In this document: in pieces, positions 31,786-41,398 of the stretch | Layout of the letters: each line of letters begins with the position of its first letter | Numbering within the stretch: the stretch's first letter is position 1 | NCBI RefSeq assembly: GCF_000159135.1 | Contig: NZ_GG667520.1 | Coordinates: 374,519 to 436,451 of the forward strand | Origin: Corynebacterium striatum ATCC 6940 | Lineage (GTDB): Bacteria > Actinomycetota > Actinomycetes > Mycobacteriales > Mycobacteriaceae | DNA length: 61,933 bases | Direction of reading: 5' to 3' | The notes under the pieces: model-generated | What the model saw: only the letters and a program-made list of their open reading frames with translations | What the model was told of the DNA's origin: nothing | Database searches by the model: none | Translations under genes and position numbers: made by a program

Positions 31786-32385
31786 ATGAACAAGCCCGCC
31801 CCAGAGAAGCTCGAGAAGCTACGCCGGGCGCTGGAAGATTATGAATCCGGCGCCACTGGAGGCGGGCTTTTTGATGTCGAAGCAGAAGAAGCTAAAGCAA
31901 AGGTACGCAATCGTGCGTTGCTGTTACTGGATCAGCGCGCGCGTTCGCGAAAGGAACTCTCCGATCGTCTCATTGGGTTGGAGTTTGACCCGGAGGTCGT
32001 CGAGTCGGTGCTTGACGATCTTGCGAACGTGGGCCTGCTCGATGACGCGGCATTCGCGCGTGAATGGGTGCGCCAACGCCATGCGCGCCGCGGCAAGTCG
32101 GCGCGGGTGCTCGACCGCGAGCTGCAGCGCAAGGGGGTAGCGCAAGCAGACCGTGCGGAGGCGCTCGAGCAGGTGACGCAGGAGTCCGAGCAGTCCATCA
32201 TGGAGGAGCTCGCTGCTAAGAAGGCGCGCTCGGTGAAGACGATCCCGGAAGACCGTGCGGAGCGCGACAAGGTGCTGCGGCGCATCGTGGGCGTGCTTGC
32301 CCGCCGCGGCTTTAACGAGGGTGCGTCGTTGCGCGTGGCGAAGGCGGCTCTCGAGGCGCGCTGCGCGGAGCTGGAAAACGAGTAA
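31786..32385 (+). CDS. recX: Regulatory protein RecX
   Basis: Modulator that caps RecA filaments. It has 199 residues built of three-helix RecX repeats: ALLLLDQRARSRKELSDRLIGLEFDPEVVESVLDDLANVGLLDDAAFAREWVRQR is the core. A C-terminal region rich in Arg/Glu follows. ATG is immediately after the recA stop, so it is co-transcribed and coupled. Confidence 0.94.
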   Translation: MNKPAPEKLEKLRRALEDYESGATGGGLFDVEAEEAKAKVRNRALLLLDQRARSRKELSDRLIGLEFDPEVVESVLDDLANVGLLDDAAFAREWVRQRHARRGKSARVLDRELQRKGVAQADRAEALEQVTQESEQSIMEELAAKKARSVKTIPEDRAERDKVLRRIVGVLARRGFNEGASLRVAKAALEARCAELENE

Positions 32386-32409
32386 ACCCCCAGCTGGTTG
32401 CTGAGGGTT
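32385..32409. terminator. Terminator between recX and gluD
   Basis: AACCCCCAGC (32385-32394) pairs with GCTGAGGGTT (32400-32409), one mismatch. On the minus strand it is followed by TTTAC, so it probably serves gluD. Confidence 0.55.
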
Positions 32410-32430
32410 CGGCTTGCCCATGTGAGGTGT

Positions 32431-33369
32431 TTATTCCGCGGGGTTGCGGATTTCCTTGTAGCCGGGTGCGTGCCAATCGGCGTTGACCTCGTCCTTGGTG
32501 TCGAGGCCCTGCGAGCGATGGTGCGGCACGGCGGCCACGATATTCTTGCGGGCGCGGCCGGCGCGCAGCTGGCGCTCGATGCGTTGGGCCAGCACTGTCA
32601 GTCCCCAGTTGATAAGGATCATGATGATGGCGACGGCGATGAGCGAAGCCAGGTAGTTTTTGTTGAAGGACGCGGACTGGATACCGGAGCGGACAACTTC
32701 GACATAGCCTATCTGGTAGCCGAGCGCGGAGTCCTTGAGGGCGATGACCATCTGCGAGATGAGCGCAGGCAGCATCGCCGCGACGGCCTGGGGGAGCAGC
32801 ACCTTGAACATGGTCTGCTGGTGGCTCAGTCCCAGCGCCTTAGCTGCCTCGGTTTGGCCCTTGGGCAGCGAACGGATGCCGGAGCGCAGAATCTCGGCGA
32901 CGACGGAGCCGTTGTAGAGCGTGAGCGCGAAGACAACGGCACCGAAAGCGAGGTGCTTGGACGGCACGAGGTCGTAGACCGCGAAGAGCTGGTAGGCGAA
33001 AATCATGAGCAGCAGCACGGGGATGGCGCGGAAGAACTCCACGACCACGCCGCACACCCAGCGGATGGGGCGGTGCTCGCTCAGGCGTCCCAGACCGAAG
33101 ACCACGCCAAAGACGATGGCCAACAGAATGGAGGCGACGGCGGAGAAGATCGTGCCCTTGAGACCCGGGAGCAGATACGTCGTCCATGTCTGCGAGTTGA
33201 GGAACGGCGTCCACAGCTCAGGGCTGAGCTGGTTGCGCTCGTTCAACTTCATAAACACCCACGCGAGGACCGCGGTGGCGACGATGGCGGTGATGACTGT
33301 ATAGATGGCGTTGTTGCGTCGGCCCTTGGGGCCGGGGGCATCGTAAAGCACTGTGGCGCGTACGGACAT
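32431..33369 (-). CDS. gluD: Glutamate ABC transporter permease GluD
   Basis: Inner-membrane permease of 312 residues, His/Glu/Gln family. There are about five to six helices and the EAA loop [30 protein letters not shown]. The C-terminal cytosolic tail is long (about 45 residues). The start overlaps the gluC stop by one base. It pairs with GluC as the transmembrane channel. Confidence 0.94.
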   Translation of the reverse strand: MSVRATVLYDAPGPKGRRNNAIYTVITAIVATAVLAWVFMKLNERNQLSPELWTPFLNSQTWTTYLLPGLKGTIFSAVASILLAIVFGVVFGLGRLSEHRPIRWVCGVVVEFFRAIPVLLLMIFAYQLFAVYDLVPSKHLAFGAVVFALTLYNGSVVAEILRSGIRSLPKGQTEAAKALGLSHQQTMFKVLLPQAVAAMLPALISQMVIALKDSALGYQIGYVEVVRSGIQSASFNKNYLASLIAVAIIMILINWGLTVLAQRIERQLRAGRARKNIVAAVPHHRSQGLDTKDEVNADWHAPGYKEIRNPAE

Positions 33370-34055
33370 TATTTCTTCACCGCCAATTTCTCAGAGAGCT
33401 TGCCCAGGCCAAGGCCCATGGGCAGGGTGAGGATGATGAAGCCTGCTGCGAAGATGAGGAAGATGACAAAGAGCTGGCTGGCGTGGAACTCGATGGTCGA
33501 CTTCATGAGCAGCGAGGCCTCGGCGACGCCGATGACGGACGCGATGGTCGTGTTCTTCGTTAGCGCGATGAGTGTATTGCCCAGCGGGACGATAGCCGCG
33601 CGGACTGCCTGTGGGAAGACGATGGTGCTAAATGTCTGGGTAAAGGACAGCCCGAGCGAGCGGGCGGCCTCTGCCTGACCGAAGTCCACGGTGTTGATGC
33701 CGGAGCGCAACGACTCGGCGACGAAGGCGGAGGTGTAGAGGATAAAGCCCACGATGGCCAAACGCACGTTGTTGTCGATGAGGAATGTCGCCGACTCGCG
33801 GCTCGCGAGCGTGACGCCGAGGGTCTGGTACAGGCCGAAGGAACAGAACAGCACGACCAGCGTGAGCGGCGTATTGCGCACGATCGTGATGTACGCCGTA
33901 GCCAGGAAGCGCAGAATGCCGACGGGGGAGACGCGCATCGCGGTCAGGATGGTGCCTAGAATCATGGAACCCAACGCCGACCACAGCGTGAGTTTGATAG
34001 TGAGCCAAAACGCGGGCCAGAGTTCTGGACCCAGCTGGCTCCACATGGAGCTCAT
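33369..34055 (-). CDS. gluC: Glutamate ABC transporter permease GluC
   Basis: Permease of 228 residues. [11 protein letters not shown] and the EAA loop [32 protein letters not shown] are visible. Partner of GluD. Separated from gluB by 62 bp holding a GC-rich hairpin. Confidence 0.94.
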   Translation of the reverse strand: MSSMWSQLGPELWPAFWLTIKLTLWSALGSMILGTILTAMRVSPVGILRFLATAYITIVRNTPLTLVVLFCSFGLYQTLGVTLASRESATFLIDNNVRLAIVGFILYTSAFVAESLRSGINTVDFGQAEAARSLGLSFTQTFSTIVFPQAVRAAIVPLGNTLIALTKNTTIASVIGVAEASLLMKSTIEFHASQLFVIFLIFAAGFIILTLPMGLGLGKLSEKLAVKK

Positions 34056-34085
34056 GGTTTCTCCTCGTTCATTGGGGATGGGAGG

Positions 34086-34107
34086 GGCCGGGCTTTTGTG
34101 CCCGGCC
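34086..34107 (-). promoter_or_regulatory. Intercistronic stem-loop between gluB and gluC
   Basis: Perfect GGCCGGGC/GCCCGGCC stem, 6-nt loop. It probably protects the gluAB mRNA 3' end or attenuates gluCD, giving more binding protein than permease. Confidence 0.55.
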
Positions 34108-34117
34108 TAAGGGGGCG

Positions 34118-35005
34118 TTATTCCACGAAGGACAGGTCGCCCGGGGTACCCGGCTCGATGGCGTCGCCCTTGCCGAGGTTGGCAGAGACGAGCTTGTCGA
34201 ACTCGCCGGAGGAGTGCATCTCCTTGAGTGCAGCGTTGATGGCTTCCGTGGCTTCTTGGTCGTCCTTGGCCAGGCCGATGCCGTAGTACTCGTCGGTGAA
34301 CGGCTTGCCGTCCTTCTCGAGCTCGACGACCTTGAACTTGCCCTCGTTCTGAGCGGCGTAGCCGTTGAGGATGGTCGCGTCCGTGGTCATCGCGTCGATG
34401 GTGCCCTGGGAGAGTGCCTCAACGCAGGAGGAGTAGGTGTCGAACTCCTGAAGCTGGACGGACGGCAGAGCCTCCTTGACCTTCTGAGCCGGGGTAGAGC
34501 CGGTGACAGAGCAGAGGATCTTGCCGTCGAGACCGTCGAGACCCTTAATTTCCGCGTTGTCGGCAGAAACGAGCAGGGCCTGGTGGGTGACAAGGTACGG
34601 GCCACCGAAGTTGACCTTCTCTGCGCGGGAGGCGTTGATGGAGTAGGTCGCGGCGATCATGTCGACCTGGCCGTTCTCGATGAGGGTCTCGCGCTGCGCG
34701 GAGGGGGTCTCCTTCCACTCGATTTTTGGCTCAGCCCAACCCTTCTCCTTGGCGATGTGGTTGACGACGTAGGTCGCGACGTCGACGTCCAGGCCGGACA
34801 TGGACCCGTCGCCCTCGCGCAGGCCGAGACCCGGCTGGTCGAACTTGGTGCCGAGGGTGACGTTGCCAGACTCGATGTGGGCGAGTAGGCCCTCGCCTTC
34901 GCCGGGGGCGGAGTCGGAGGAGCCGCCGCAGGCAGCGAGCAGGGCGCCAGAGGCAAGGACGGCGGAGGTGGCGGCGATAACGCGGGTGATGTGGGAACGA
35001 GACAT
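34118..35005 (-). CDS. gluB: Glutamate-binding lipoprotein GluB
   Basis: Substrate-binding protein of the gluABCD importer, 295 residues. The signal sequence ends in lipobox LAAC with Cys26, so it is lipid-anchored. Family-3 solute-binding protein features follow: LGTKFDQPGLGLREGDGSMSGLDVDVATYV, ENGQVDMIAATYSINASRAEKVNFGGPY and ALSQGTIDAMTTDATIL. Glutamate specificity is taken from locus identity with C. glutamicum. Confidence 0.93.
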   Translation of the reverse strand: MSRSHITRVIAATSAVLASGALLAACGGSSDSAPGEGEGLLAHIESGNVTLGTKFDQPGLGLREGDGSMSGLDVDVATYVVNHIAKEKGWAEPKIEWKETPSAQRETLIENGQVDMIAATYSINASRAEKVNFGGPYLVTHQALLVSADNAEIKGLDGLDGKILCSVTGSTPAQKVKEALPSVQLQEFDTYSSCVEALSQGTIDAMTTDATILNGYAAQNEGKFKVVELEKDGKPFTDEYYGIGLAKDDQEATEAINAALKEMHSSGEFDKLVSANLGKGDAIEPGTPGDLSFVE

Positions 35006-35033
35006 GGTGTTTCTCCTTGAGATGAGGATGGGA

Positions 35034-35777
35034 TTAATGGTGGAGGATCTTGCCCAGGAAGTCCCGGGCGCGACCCGATTGCGGGTTGGTGAAGAAAGAG
35101 TCAGGGTCGGTATCTTCGACGATCTCGCCGTCGGCCATGAACAAGATGCGGTCTGCGGCTTTGCGGGCGAATCCCATCTCGTGCGTGACGACGACCATGG
35201 TCATGCCCTCCTTGGCGAGGTCCGTCATGACGTCCAAGACCTCGTTGACCACCTCCGGATCGAGAGCGGAGGTCGGTTCATCGAAGAGCATGACCTTCGG
35301 CTTCATCGCGAGCGCGCGGGCGATGGCGACGCGCTGTTGCTGGCCACCGGAGAGCTGCGCCGGGTATTTGTCTGCCTGGTTGGCAATCCCCACGCGGTCG
35401 AGGAGCTGGAGTGCTAGGTCGTTCGCGGCGGACTTGGACATCTTGCGCACCTTGATGGGGCCCAGCGTTACGTTGTCCTTGATAGTCAAGTGAGGGAAGA
35501 GGTTGAACTGCTGGAAGACCATGCCCACGTCGGCGCGCAACGTGGCCAGGGCCTTGCCTTCCTCCGGCAGTGGGGTGCCGTCGATGGCGATGGAGCCGGA
35601 CTCGATGGTCTCGAGGCGGTTGATGGTGCGGCACAGCGTGGACTTACCGGATCCCGAGGGACCGAGCACGACAACGACTTCGCCGCGCTGGATCTCGAGA
35701 TTAATGTCGCGCAATGCGTGATAATCGTCGAAGTACTTTTGTACGTCGCTGATGCGAATCATTGGGGAGTCGCTCAC
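35034..35777 (-). CDS. gluA: Glutamate ABC transporter ATPase GluA
   Basis: ABC ATPase of 247 residues. Walker A GPSGSGKST, signature LSGGQQQRVAIARALA and Walker B VMLFDEPTSALDPE are intact. The frame opens at GTG 35777, preceded by GGAAGG; ATG 35762 (MIRISDVQKYF) matches the C. glutamicum N-terminus and is a real alternative. First gene of gluABCD. Confidence 0.94.
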   Translation of the reverse strand: MSDSPMIRISDVQKYFDDYHALRDINLEIQRGEVVVVLGPSGSGKSTLCRTINRLETIESGSIAIDGTPLPEEGKALATLRADVGMVFQQFNLFPHLTIKDNVTLGPIKVRKMSKSAANDLALQLLDRVGIANQADKYPAQLSGGQQQRVAIARALAMKPKVMLFDEPTSALDPEVVNEVLDVMTDLAKEGMTMVVVTHEMGFARKAADRILFMADGEIVEDTDPDSFFTNPQSGRARDFLGKILHH

Positions 35778-35817
35778 ATCATTACTTCCTTCCGTATGTT
35801 GAACGGGTCATGTTGGG

Positions 35818-35823
35818 ATAATA
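35818..35823 (-). promoter_or_regulatory. Candidate -10 box of gluABCD
   Basis: TATTAT, about 40 nt before GTG 35777. An AATAGGGT direct repeat (35820-35827 and 35850-35857) overlaps and follows it upstream. Confidence 0.4.
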
Positions 35824-36002
35824 GGGTGCGCTGTGTCACAAGGTTGGGCAATAGGGTCACGTTTTGATAACGCTTCACCCGTCTGTAAAGAGGATTCTAT
35901 CTGTCGTAATATAGAAATACCTGGTAAATGAGGAGAAATATTCATGCGGCGAAGTTGGTAAACAGGGGAGGAGCGCGTTTATGAGTTACCCCCGAGCGTC
36001 GT

Positions 36003-36008
36003 TAGAAT
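36003..36008 (+). promoter_or_regulatory. -10 box of miaB, leaderless
   Basis: TAGAAT, 8 nt before GTG 36017. Confidence 0.55.
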
Positions 36009-36016
36009 GAACCGAC

Positions 36017-37642
36017 GTGAGCGCCCCCATGAACACTAGAAACCCCAAGAACGCCGTCACCGGAGTTGATCCGGAGGTCTCCCTCGGTCAGATCGCGCAG
36101 AGCGCCGGCACCAACCCGGATGGTTCCGCCCGCACCTATGAGGTGCGTACTTTCGGCTGCCAGATGAACGTCCACGATTCTGAGCGCATCTCGGGCCTGC
36201 TCGAAGAGGCTGGCTATGTTGCTGCCGCGGAGGAACAAGAGCCTGACCTCATCGTCTTCAATACCTGCGCGGTGCGTGAGAACGCCGATAAGCGCCTGTA
36301 CGGCACGTTGGGCGCGTTGAAGAAGACCAAGGAAAACCACCCTGGCATGCAGATCGCCGTGGGCGGTTGTTTGGCACAGAAAGACAAAGATACCGTCCTC
36401 GACAACGCGCCGTGGGTCGATGCAGTCTTCGGTACCCACAACATGGCAGCACTTCCCACGCTGCTCGAGCGCGCTCGTCACAACGACGAGGCGCAGGTGG
36501 AAATCGTCGATTCTCTAGAGGCCTTCCCGTCCGTGCTCCCGGCCAAGCGCGAGTCCGCCTACGCAGGCTGGGTATCCGTGTCCGTGGGCTGCAACAACAC
36601 TTGTACCTTCTGCATCGTTCCTTCCCTCCGTGGTAAAGAAGAGGATCGCCGCCCAGGTGACATCCTCGCTGAGGTTCAAGCCTTGGTTGACCAGGGTGTT
36701 TCCGAGGTCACCCTCCTCGGCCAGAACGTTAATGCCTATGGAGTGAACTTCGCTGACCCAGATTTGCCGCGTGACAAGTTCGCCTTTTCCAAGCTGCTGC
36801 GCGAGGTAGGCAAGATTGAGGGCCTCGAGCGCCTGCGCTTTACCTCGCCGCACCCAGCTGAGTTCACCTCTGACGTCATCGACGCCATGGCTGAGACCCC
36901 GGCCGTGTGTCCGCAGCTGCACATGCCTTTGCAGTCTGGCTCCGATCGCATCCTGAAAGAGATGCGCCGTTCCTACCGTTCTAAGAAGTTCTTGGCCATC
37001 CTCGACGAAGTGCGCGAAAAAATGCCGCACGCGGCGATCACCACCGACATCATCGTCGGCTTCCCGGGTGAGACCGAAGAGGACTTCGAGGCCACCATGG
37101 ACGTCGTCAAGCGCGCGCGTTTCGCCTCGGCCTTCACTTTCCAGTACTCGCCGCGCCCGGGCACCCCTGCTGCCGAGATGGAGCAGCAGGTACCCAAGCA
37201 CATCGTGCAAGAGCGCTTCGAGCGTCTGGTTGCCCTGCAGGATTCCATTCAGGCTGAAGAAAACGCCAAGCTCATCGGCACCGACGCTGAGCTGCTGGTC
37301 CAGGCCGAGGGGGGCCGCAAGGCAGGGGAGACCCACCGCCTGACGGGCCGCTCCCGCGATGGGCGCCTGGTGCACTTTGCGCCCGTGCTTGTCGACGCCG
37401 CTGGCACTCGCACCGAAATCACCGCGGACATCCGCCCTGGCGACGTTGTTCACACCACCGTGACCGATGCGGGTTCCTTCTTCCTCGTGGCTGACTCCGG
37501 CGTAACCTCGCACCGCCGCACCAAGGCGGGCGATATGTCCGCAGCCGGTCAGACACCCACCACCGCGCCGATTGGTGTGGGCCTGGGACTGCCGCAGATT
37601 GGCAAGCCTGCGCGCCAGCAAGATGACGCCTGCGGCTGCTAG
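36017..37642 (+). CDS. miaB: tRNA-2-methylthio-N6-dimethylallyladenosine synthase
   Basis: Radical-SAM methylthiotransferase acting on i6A37 of tRNA, 541 residues. The N-terminal UPF0004 domain has three Cys ([20 protein letters not shown]) for one 4Fe-4S cluster. The radical SAM motif CNNTCTFC begins near residue 191. A TRAM domain ends before a ~60-residue extension that closes with DDACGC. GTG start follows a leaderless promoter. miaA, which makes its substrate, is 3.7 kb downstream. Confidence 0.96.
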   Translation: MSAPMNTRNPKNAVTGVDPEVSLGQIAQSAGTNPDGSARTYEVRTFGCQMNVHDSERISGLLEEAGYVAAAEEQEPDLIVFNTCAVRENADKRLYGTLGALKKTKENHPGMQIAVGGCLAQKDKDTVLDNAPWVDAVFGTHNMAALPTLLERARHNDEAQVEIVDSLEAFPSVLPAKRESAYAGWVSVSVGCNNTCTFCIVPSLRGKEEDRRPGDILAEVQALVDQGVSEVTLLGQNVNAYGVNFADPDLPRDKFAFSKLLREVGKIEGLERLRFTSPHPAEFTSDVIDAMAETPAVCPQLHMPLQSGSDRILKEMRRSYRSKKFLAILDEVREKMPHAAITTDIIVGFPGETEEDFEATMDVVKRARFASAFTFQYSPRPGTPAAEMEQQVPKHIVQERFERLVALQDSIQAEENAKLIGTDAELLVQAEGGRKAGETHRLTGRSRDGRLVHFAPVLVDAAGTRTEITADIRPGDVVHTTVTDAGSFFLVADSGVTSHRRTKAGDMSAAGQTPTTAPIGVGLGLPQIGKPARQQDDACGC

Positions 37643-37647
37643 AGGAG

Positions 37648-37653
37648 TACGCT
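37648..37653 (+). promoter_or_regulatory. Possible -10 box of the Rv2732c-like gene
   Basis: TACGCT, 8 nt before ATG 37662. It may be an internal promoter, since AGAGGAG nearby would also allow translation from a miaB transcript. Confidence 0.3.
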
Positions 37654-37661
37654 AGACCACC

Positions 37662-38273
37662 ATGAGTAATCAGTACGAACAAGCCCACGCCGCTGAACGC
37701 GCGGCTGCCAAGAAGATGGAACTGGGAAACCACAAGGTCACTCTCATCATCGCTATCGTGGTGTGGGTTGCGTACTTGGTTCTGCCCTATGCTGGCCCGG
37801 CGCATGGGTGGGAAGCGCTGCAACTGGGCACCACGGATGACGGCGTGCGGATCTCCATCATGGAAACTGTCTCTGCATGGTTCTCCCTCGTGGGCATTGG
37901 CGTGCTGACCACCCTGACTGTGGCCACACGTTGCACCAACTTTGCGCTCGCCGCGTGGATGATGGTGACCATTTCCTTCTTCATTAACCTGTGGAGCTTC
38001 TGGTTCCGCGGTTCCACCGCTGATAGCCCTTCCATCGGCATGTGGGTAGGAACCCTCGCGAGCCTCATCGCCTTTCTTGCATACTGTCAAGTGGCGTTCA
38101 AGCGCAGCCCAGAGCAGGTCGCAGCTGCTGAGAAGGCCCGCCGCGAAGCCAGCAAGCTGGACCAGGTGGGAATCCTGCAAACCGAGGCAGCAACCACCCT
38201 CCCGCCGGAGGAGAACCCGCTGCTTATCGACGACCGACGTCGCCAAGCAGCGCAGCGTTATAAGAAGTCCTAA
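37662..38273 (+). CDS. Rv2732c family membrane protein
   Basis: A 203-residue protein with about four hydrophobic helices between residues 25 and 145, a hydrophilic N-terminus and a charged C-terminal tail (about 150-203). It follows miaB, as Rv2732c follows Rv2733c (miaB) in M. tuberculosis. The function is unknown. Its stop overlaps the stop of the convergent GNAT gene by 4 bp. Confidence 0.8.
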   Translation: MSNQYEQAHAAERAAAKKMELGNHKVTLIIAIVVWVAYLVLPYAGPAHGWEALQLGTTDDGVRISIMETVSAWFSLVGIGVLTTLTVATRCTNFALAAWMMVTISFFINLWSFWFRGSTADSPSIGMWVGTLASLIAFLAYCQVAFKRSPEQVAAAEKARREASKLDQVGILQTEAATTLPPEENPLLIDDRRRQAAQRYKKS

Positions 38274-39352
38274 AGCTTGAGCTCCCACGCCGACGAGGTA
38301 GAGATGACCTCCGCGCCAAGGTGCTGGTAGATGCGGATCATGGCCGGATCGGCGTCGGCTACCGAGCAATAAGCACGCCGGGTATCAGGCCACCACTGAG
38401 CCACCTCGTGCAGTGCATGCAGCTTCGCTGACGTGGCTAGTCCCACACGCCGCCTATCGCGCGCAGTGACCGTGAGCGTCCACTCGCATACCTCGGGATC
38501 TGCGTCGTGATGGCGCGCCAACTCGGTGAGTGCCACGATACGGCCTTCTTCCTCCACTGCAATGAGCAGCGTGTGTGACTTGCGCACCCGCAGGCGGGAG
38601 TGGGCTTCGGCCAAGCGCTCCCGTGTCCAATTAATAGGCTCCGTGTTGAGATCCCCGTAGACCGCATCCGTGGATGCGACCGTTAGAAGGTCCAAGATGT
38701 CGTCGAGGTGATGCTCTGGGATGTCATAGTCCGCGAACACGTGGAAGCTGCGGCCCGCCACCGGGAAAGGCCGGGCAGGGGAGTCGGGGAACTCGATGAA
38801 CATCTGGTGTTCTGAATGCTTGGGCTGGAATCCCAGCTCCGTATAAGCGGTGGAAAAAGGATCGTAAGAGTAGTCCGCTTCAGCTGGGTAGAGCATGCCG
38901 ATTTGCGCCACACTGCGACCAAACTGGCGGGCCAAAGCCATTGCGTGTTCGGCGAGCTGACGCGTTACTGCCAACGCCTCGGGCTCAAGTTCTTCGCCCG
39001 GCAGGGGCAGGTAATCAGCGCCGAGCACGCATTCGATCTCGGCATTCTGGGTCTCCTCGAGCAGCGGAAGGGAGATATGGATAAAGCCGTCAAAGTCGAG
39101 CTCCGGGCTGGGCTCTACCGCTGGAATAGTGGGAAAGCCTAGCTCACCGACCTCCAGCGGGGTGTCCTCAGTCAGTCCAAACAAGTAGGTGACAGATTCG
39201 GTGGAACCTTGTAGGCGCTGTACCACCCGCGAAGGCGCGGAAGAGGCCGCGGGATCGCCGGAGGCCTCCTGTGCGTAAAGGTTCGCATCGAAGACGAAAC
39301 TGCGCACGCAGTCGGCGGGCTCCCCGCGGCCGGGTACGATCTGAACGAGCAA
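38270..39352 (-). CDS. GNAT family N-acetyltransferase (tandem domains)
   Basis: The 360 residues allow two GNAT folds, the N-terminal one degenerate. The C-terminal half has HTLLIAVEEEGRIVALTEL, VTARDRRRVGLATSAKLHALHEVA (acetyl-CoA loop, R-R-x-G-L-A) and AYCSVADADPAMIRIYQHLGAEV. This two-domain layout resembles mycothiol-synthase-like or antibiotic-modifying GNATs, but the substrate is unknown. The TTG start lacks a clear ribosome site; it lies 17 bp after the DUF349 gene and is probably translated from that transcript. Confidence 0.78.
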   Translation of the reverse strand: MLVQIVPGRGEPADCVRSFVFDANLYAQEASGDPAASSAPSRVVQRLQGSTESVTYLFGLTEDTPLEVGELGFPTIPAVEPSPELDFDGFIHISLPLLEETQNAEIECVLGADYLPLPGEELEPEALAVTRQLAEHAMALARQFGRSVAQIGMLYPAEADYSYDPFSTAYTELGFQPKHSEHQMFIEFPDSPARPFPVAGRSFHVFADYDIPEHHLDDILDLLTVASTDAVYGDLNTEPINWTRERLAEAHSRLRVRKSHTLLIAVEEEGRIVALTELARHHDADPEVCEWTLTVTARDRRRVGLATSAKLHALHEVAQWWPDTRRAYCSVADADPAMIRIYQHLGAEVISTSSAWELKL

Positions 39353-39369
39353 TTACTTGCGGGTGACCG

Positions 39370-40677
39370 TCACTTGTCGTTGACTGCAGCGGCAGCTGCG
39401 TCGGCGAATTCCTGCCACTGCGCAGCCTGTGCGCGCAGGTCCTCGGCCTTCTTGGCATTGCCCTTGGACTCGGCTGCTGCAGCCTGAGCCGTCAAGTCAT
39501 CAACCTTGGACTGGAACTGGGCTACGCGTGCCTGTGCTTCTGGATCAGTGCGGCGCCACTCGGAGTCCTCGGCCTCAGCGACGCGCTTTTCGAGTACCTC
39601 GATCTTTGCCTCGTACTCGCGGACCTGGTTACGCGGAACGTAGCCAATCTCCTCCCACTTTTCCTGCAGCTCACGCAGCTTTGCCTTGGCAGTCTCGATG
39701 GACTTGGAAGGATCGATCTGGGAATCGTACTCAGCGATGAGTGCGTCCTTGGCCGCAGCGTTGGCGGCGAACTCTTTGTCGCGCTCGTCATTGACAGCGT
39801 TGCGTGCAGAGAAGAAGTGGTCTTGTGCGGCGCGGAACTGCGCCCAGAGCTTGTCATCAGCCTCGCGCGGTGCGCGGCCGGCTGCCTTCCACTCGGTCAT
39901 GAGGTCGCGGTAAGCGCGAGCGGTCTGACCCCATTCCGTGGAGTCCTGAAGTGCTACGGCGCGCTCAACAAGTTCCTCCTTGCGCTTGCGTGCGGCGGCG
40001 CGGTTGCGGTCGAGCTCCGCGAAGTGGGCGCCGCGGCGGCGGTTGAAAGAATCGCGCGCACGGGAGTAGCGCTTCCAGAGTGCGTCGTCAGTCTTGCGGT
40101 CAATGCCGCGGATCTGCTTCCACTCTTCGAGGATGGCGCGGATACGGTCACCCGCGGCCTTCCAGTCGGTGGAGTTTTCTGCGATGTCTTCTGCCTCGGC
40201 GGCCAGCTTCTCCTTGGCAGCGATGCCTTCCTCGCGGCGGCGTGCTTTGTCTGCCTGTGCTTGCTCACCAGCAGTTACGGAGTGCTCGATGACAGCGCCC
40301 AAGCGCTTATTGAGTGCCGCAATGTCGCCGATAACTGCAGCGGTAGGCAAGGTCTCACGCAGCTCAGCAGCGGTGGCCTTGATGGACTCAGCCTCGCCAG
40401 GATGTGCCTTGAGGCGAGCCTCGAGGAGCTCGATCTCGGTGGAGAGATCGTCGTAACGTGCGCCGTAGTGAGCCAGGCCCTCGGCCGGGGTACCAGCCTT
40501 CCACTCGCCAATCTTGCGCTCGCCCTCCGGGGCGTTGACGTAGACCGAACCGTCTTCTTCCACGCGGCCCCACTTGGCCGGATCATTGTGAGGAGTCTGC
40601 TTCACCGGCTGCGCACCAGGACGAGGGCCTGGACGAGCACCCTTCTTGGGCATTGAACCTGGGGTTGGGATCGACAT
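39370..40677 (-). CDS. DUF349 domain protein
   Basis: Highly charged, largely helical protein of 435 residues with repeated DUF349 units: WKAAGDRIRAILEEWKQI, YRDLMTEWKAAGRAPREADDKLWAQFRAAQDHFFSARNA and LQEKWEEIGYVPRNQV. The C-terminal ~70 residues are coiled coil rich in Ala/Glu/Lys. Homologues occur next to miaA/miaB throughout mycolata (Rv2731 region). No enzymatic motif; probably structural or nucleic-acid related. Confidence 0.85.
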   Translation of the reverse strand: MSIPTPGSMPKKGARPGPRPGAQPVKQTPHNDPAKWGRVEEDGSVYVNAPEGERKIGEWKAGTPAEGLAHYGARYDDLSTEIELLEARLKAHPGEAESIKATAAELRETLPTAAVIGDIAALNKRLGAVIEHSVTAGEQAQADKARRREEGIAAKEKLAAEAEDIAENSTDWKAAGDRIRAILEEWKQIRGIDRKTDDALWKRYSRARDSFNRRRGAHFAELDRNRAAARKRKEELVERAVALQDSTEWGQTARAYRDLMTEWKAAGRAPREADDKLWAQFRAAQDHFFSARNAVNDERDKEFAANAAAKDALIAEYDSQIDPSKSIETAKAKLRELQEKWEEIGYVPRNQVREYEAKIEVLEKRVAEAEDSEWRRTDPEAQARVAQFQSKVDDLTAQAAAAESKGNAKKAEDLRAQAAQWQEFADAAAAAVNDK

Positions 40678-40774
40678 GGTTGAAACCGCCTTCGTGAAAA
40701 GTCGCGCCGCGCGTCACGGCTGCCTAGAGTGTTCTCCCTTACAGTACCTTCTCCTACACTAGGATGAGGAAGCA

Positions 40775-41398
40775 ATGTTAAATCTTTTGGTAATGCCTTC
40801 TTCCCCCGCCCTCGCGGCTGAGCTTTCGCCTGCTGATGGCGCCAGCCGGGCCCTTCTTGCCGCTGCTCGCCAACTGGTTGTGGAGTTTGCGGAGGCCTCA
40901 AGATTAGGGGAGGAAGCAGCGGAAATCGAGGTGGACATCGTCGGTTCGCGCGATCCGCGTTGGCATACTAACCTCAGCGGCTCACTGCGGGCATGGGGCG
41001 CACCCAGCGTCGAGCTTGGTGCGGGAAACTATCTCCCGGAGCTCATGGCGCGGTATGTGCTAGACGGCGTCGTTAAGCACCGCGTCGCCGATACCCGAGA
41101 CCACGTGGGTACCCCGCGTGCCGGCGTCCTCACCATGGTGTGCGTGGATGGCAGTGCGGGGCTTACAGCGCGGGCGCCGCTTGCGCTTGTCGACGGCGCG
41201 GCAGACACCGCCCTGTGGTGCGAGTCCCTGCTCTCCGGCGTGGACGTGGACTGCGACGAGTCTTTGCTGGCGGAGACGGGCGTGCTGGAAACCCGCTTGT
41301 GGGCTGAGCTTGCAGCTTTGCGGCCCACGCAAGCGGAATTGCGTGCGGCCGATTCCACGCTGGGCGTAGGGCGCTACGTTGCGGGGTGGCAATGCTAA
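40775..41398 (+). CDS. Conserved protein upstream of miaA (Rv2728c-like)
   Basis: A 207-residue protein, Ala/Leu-rich, no membrane segment. It sits where M. tuberculosis has Rv2728c, just before miaA. Relatives are sometimes annotated as class III extradiol dioxygenase-like, but no metal-site motif is obvious here. GAGGA lies 5 nt before the ATG and TAGGAT (40760-40765) is a possible -10 box. The end overlaps the miaA start by 7 bp. Function unknown. Confidence 0.8.
   Translation: MLNLLVMPSSPALAAELSPADGASRALLAAARQLVVEFAEASRLGEEAAEIEVDIVGSRDPRWHTNLSGSLRAWGAPSVELGAGNYLPELMARYVLDGVVKHRVADTRDHVGTPRAGVLTMVCVDGSAGLTARAPLALVDGAADTALWCESLLSGVDVDCDESLLAETGVLETRLWAELAALRPTQAELRAADSTLGVGRYVAGWQC

Noticed and set aside
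32398..33678. Long plus-strand open frame (426 codons)
   Set aside because: It is antisense to gluD and gluC, His/Glu/Gly-rich as expected for a shadow frame in GC-rich DNA, with no recognisable domain.
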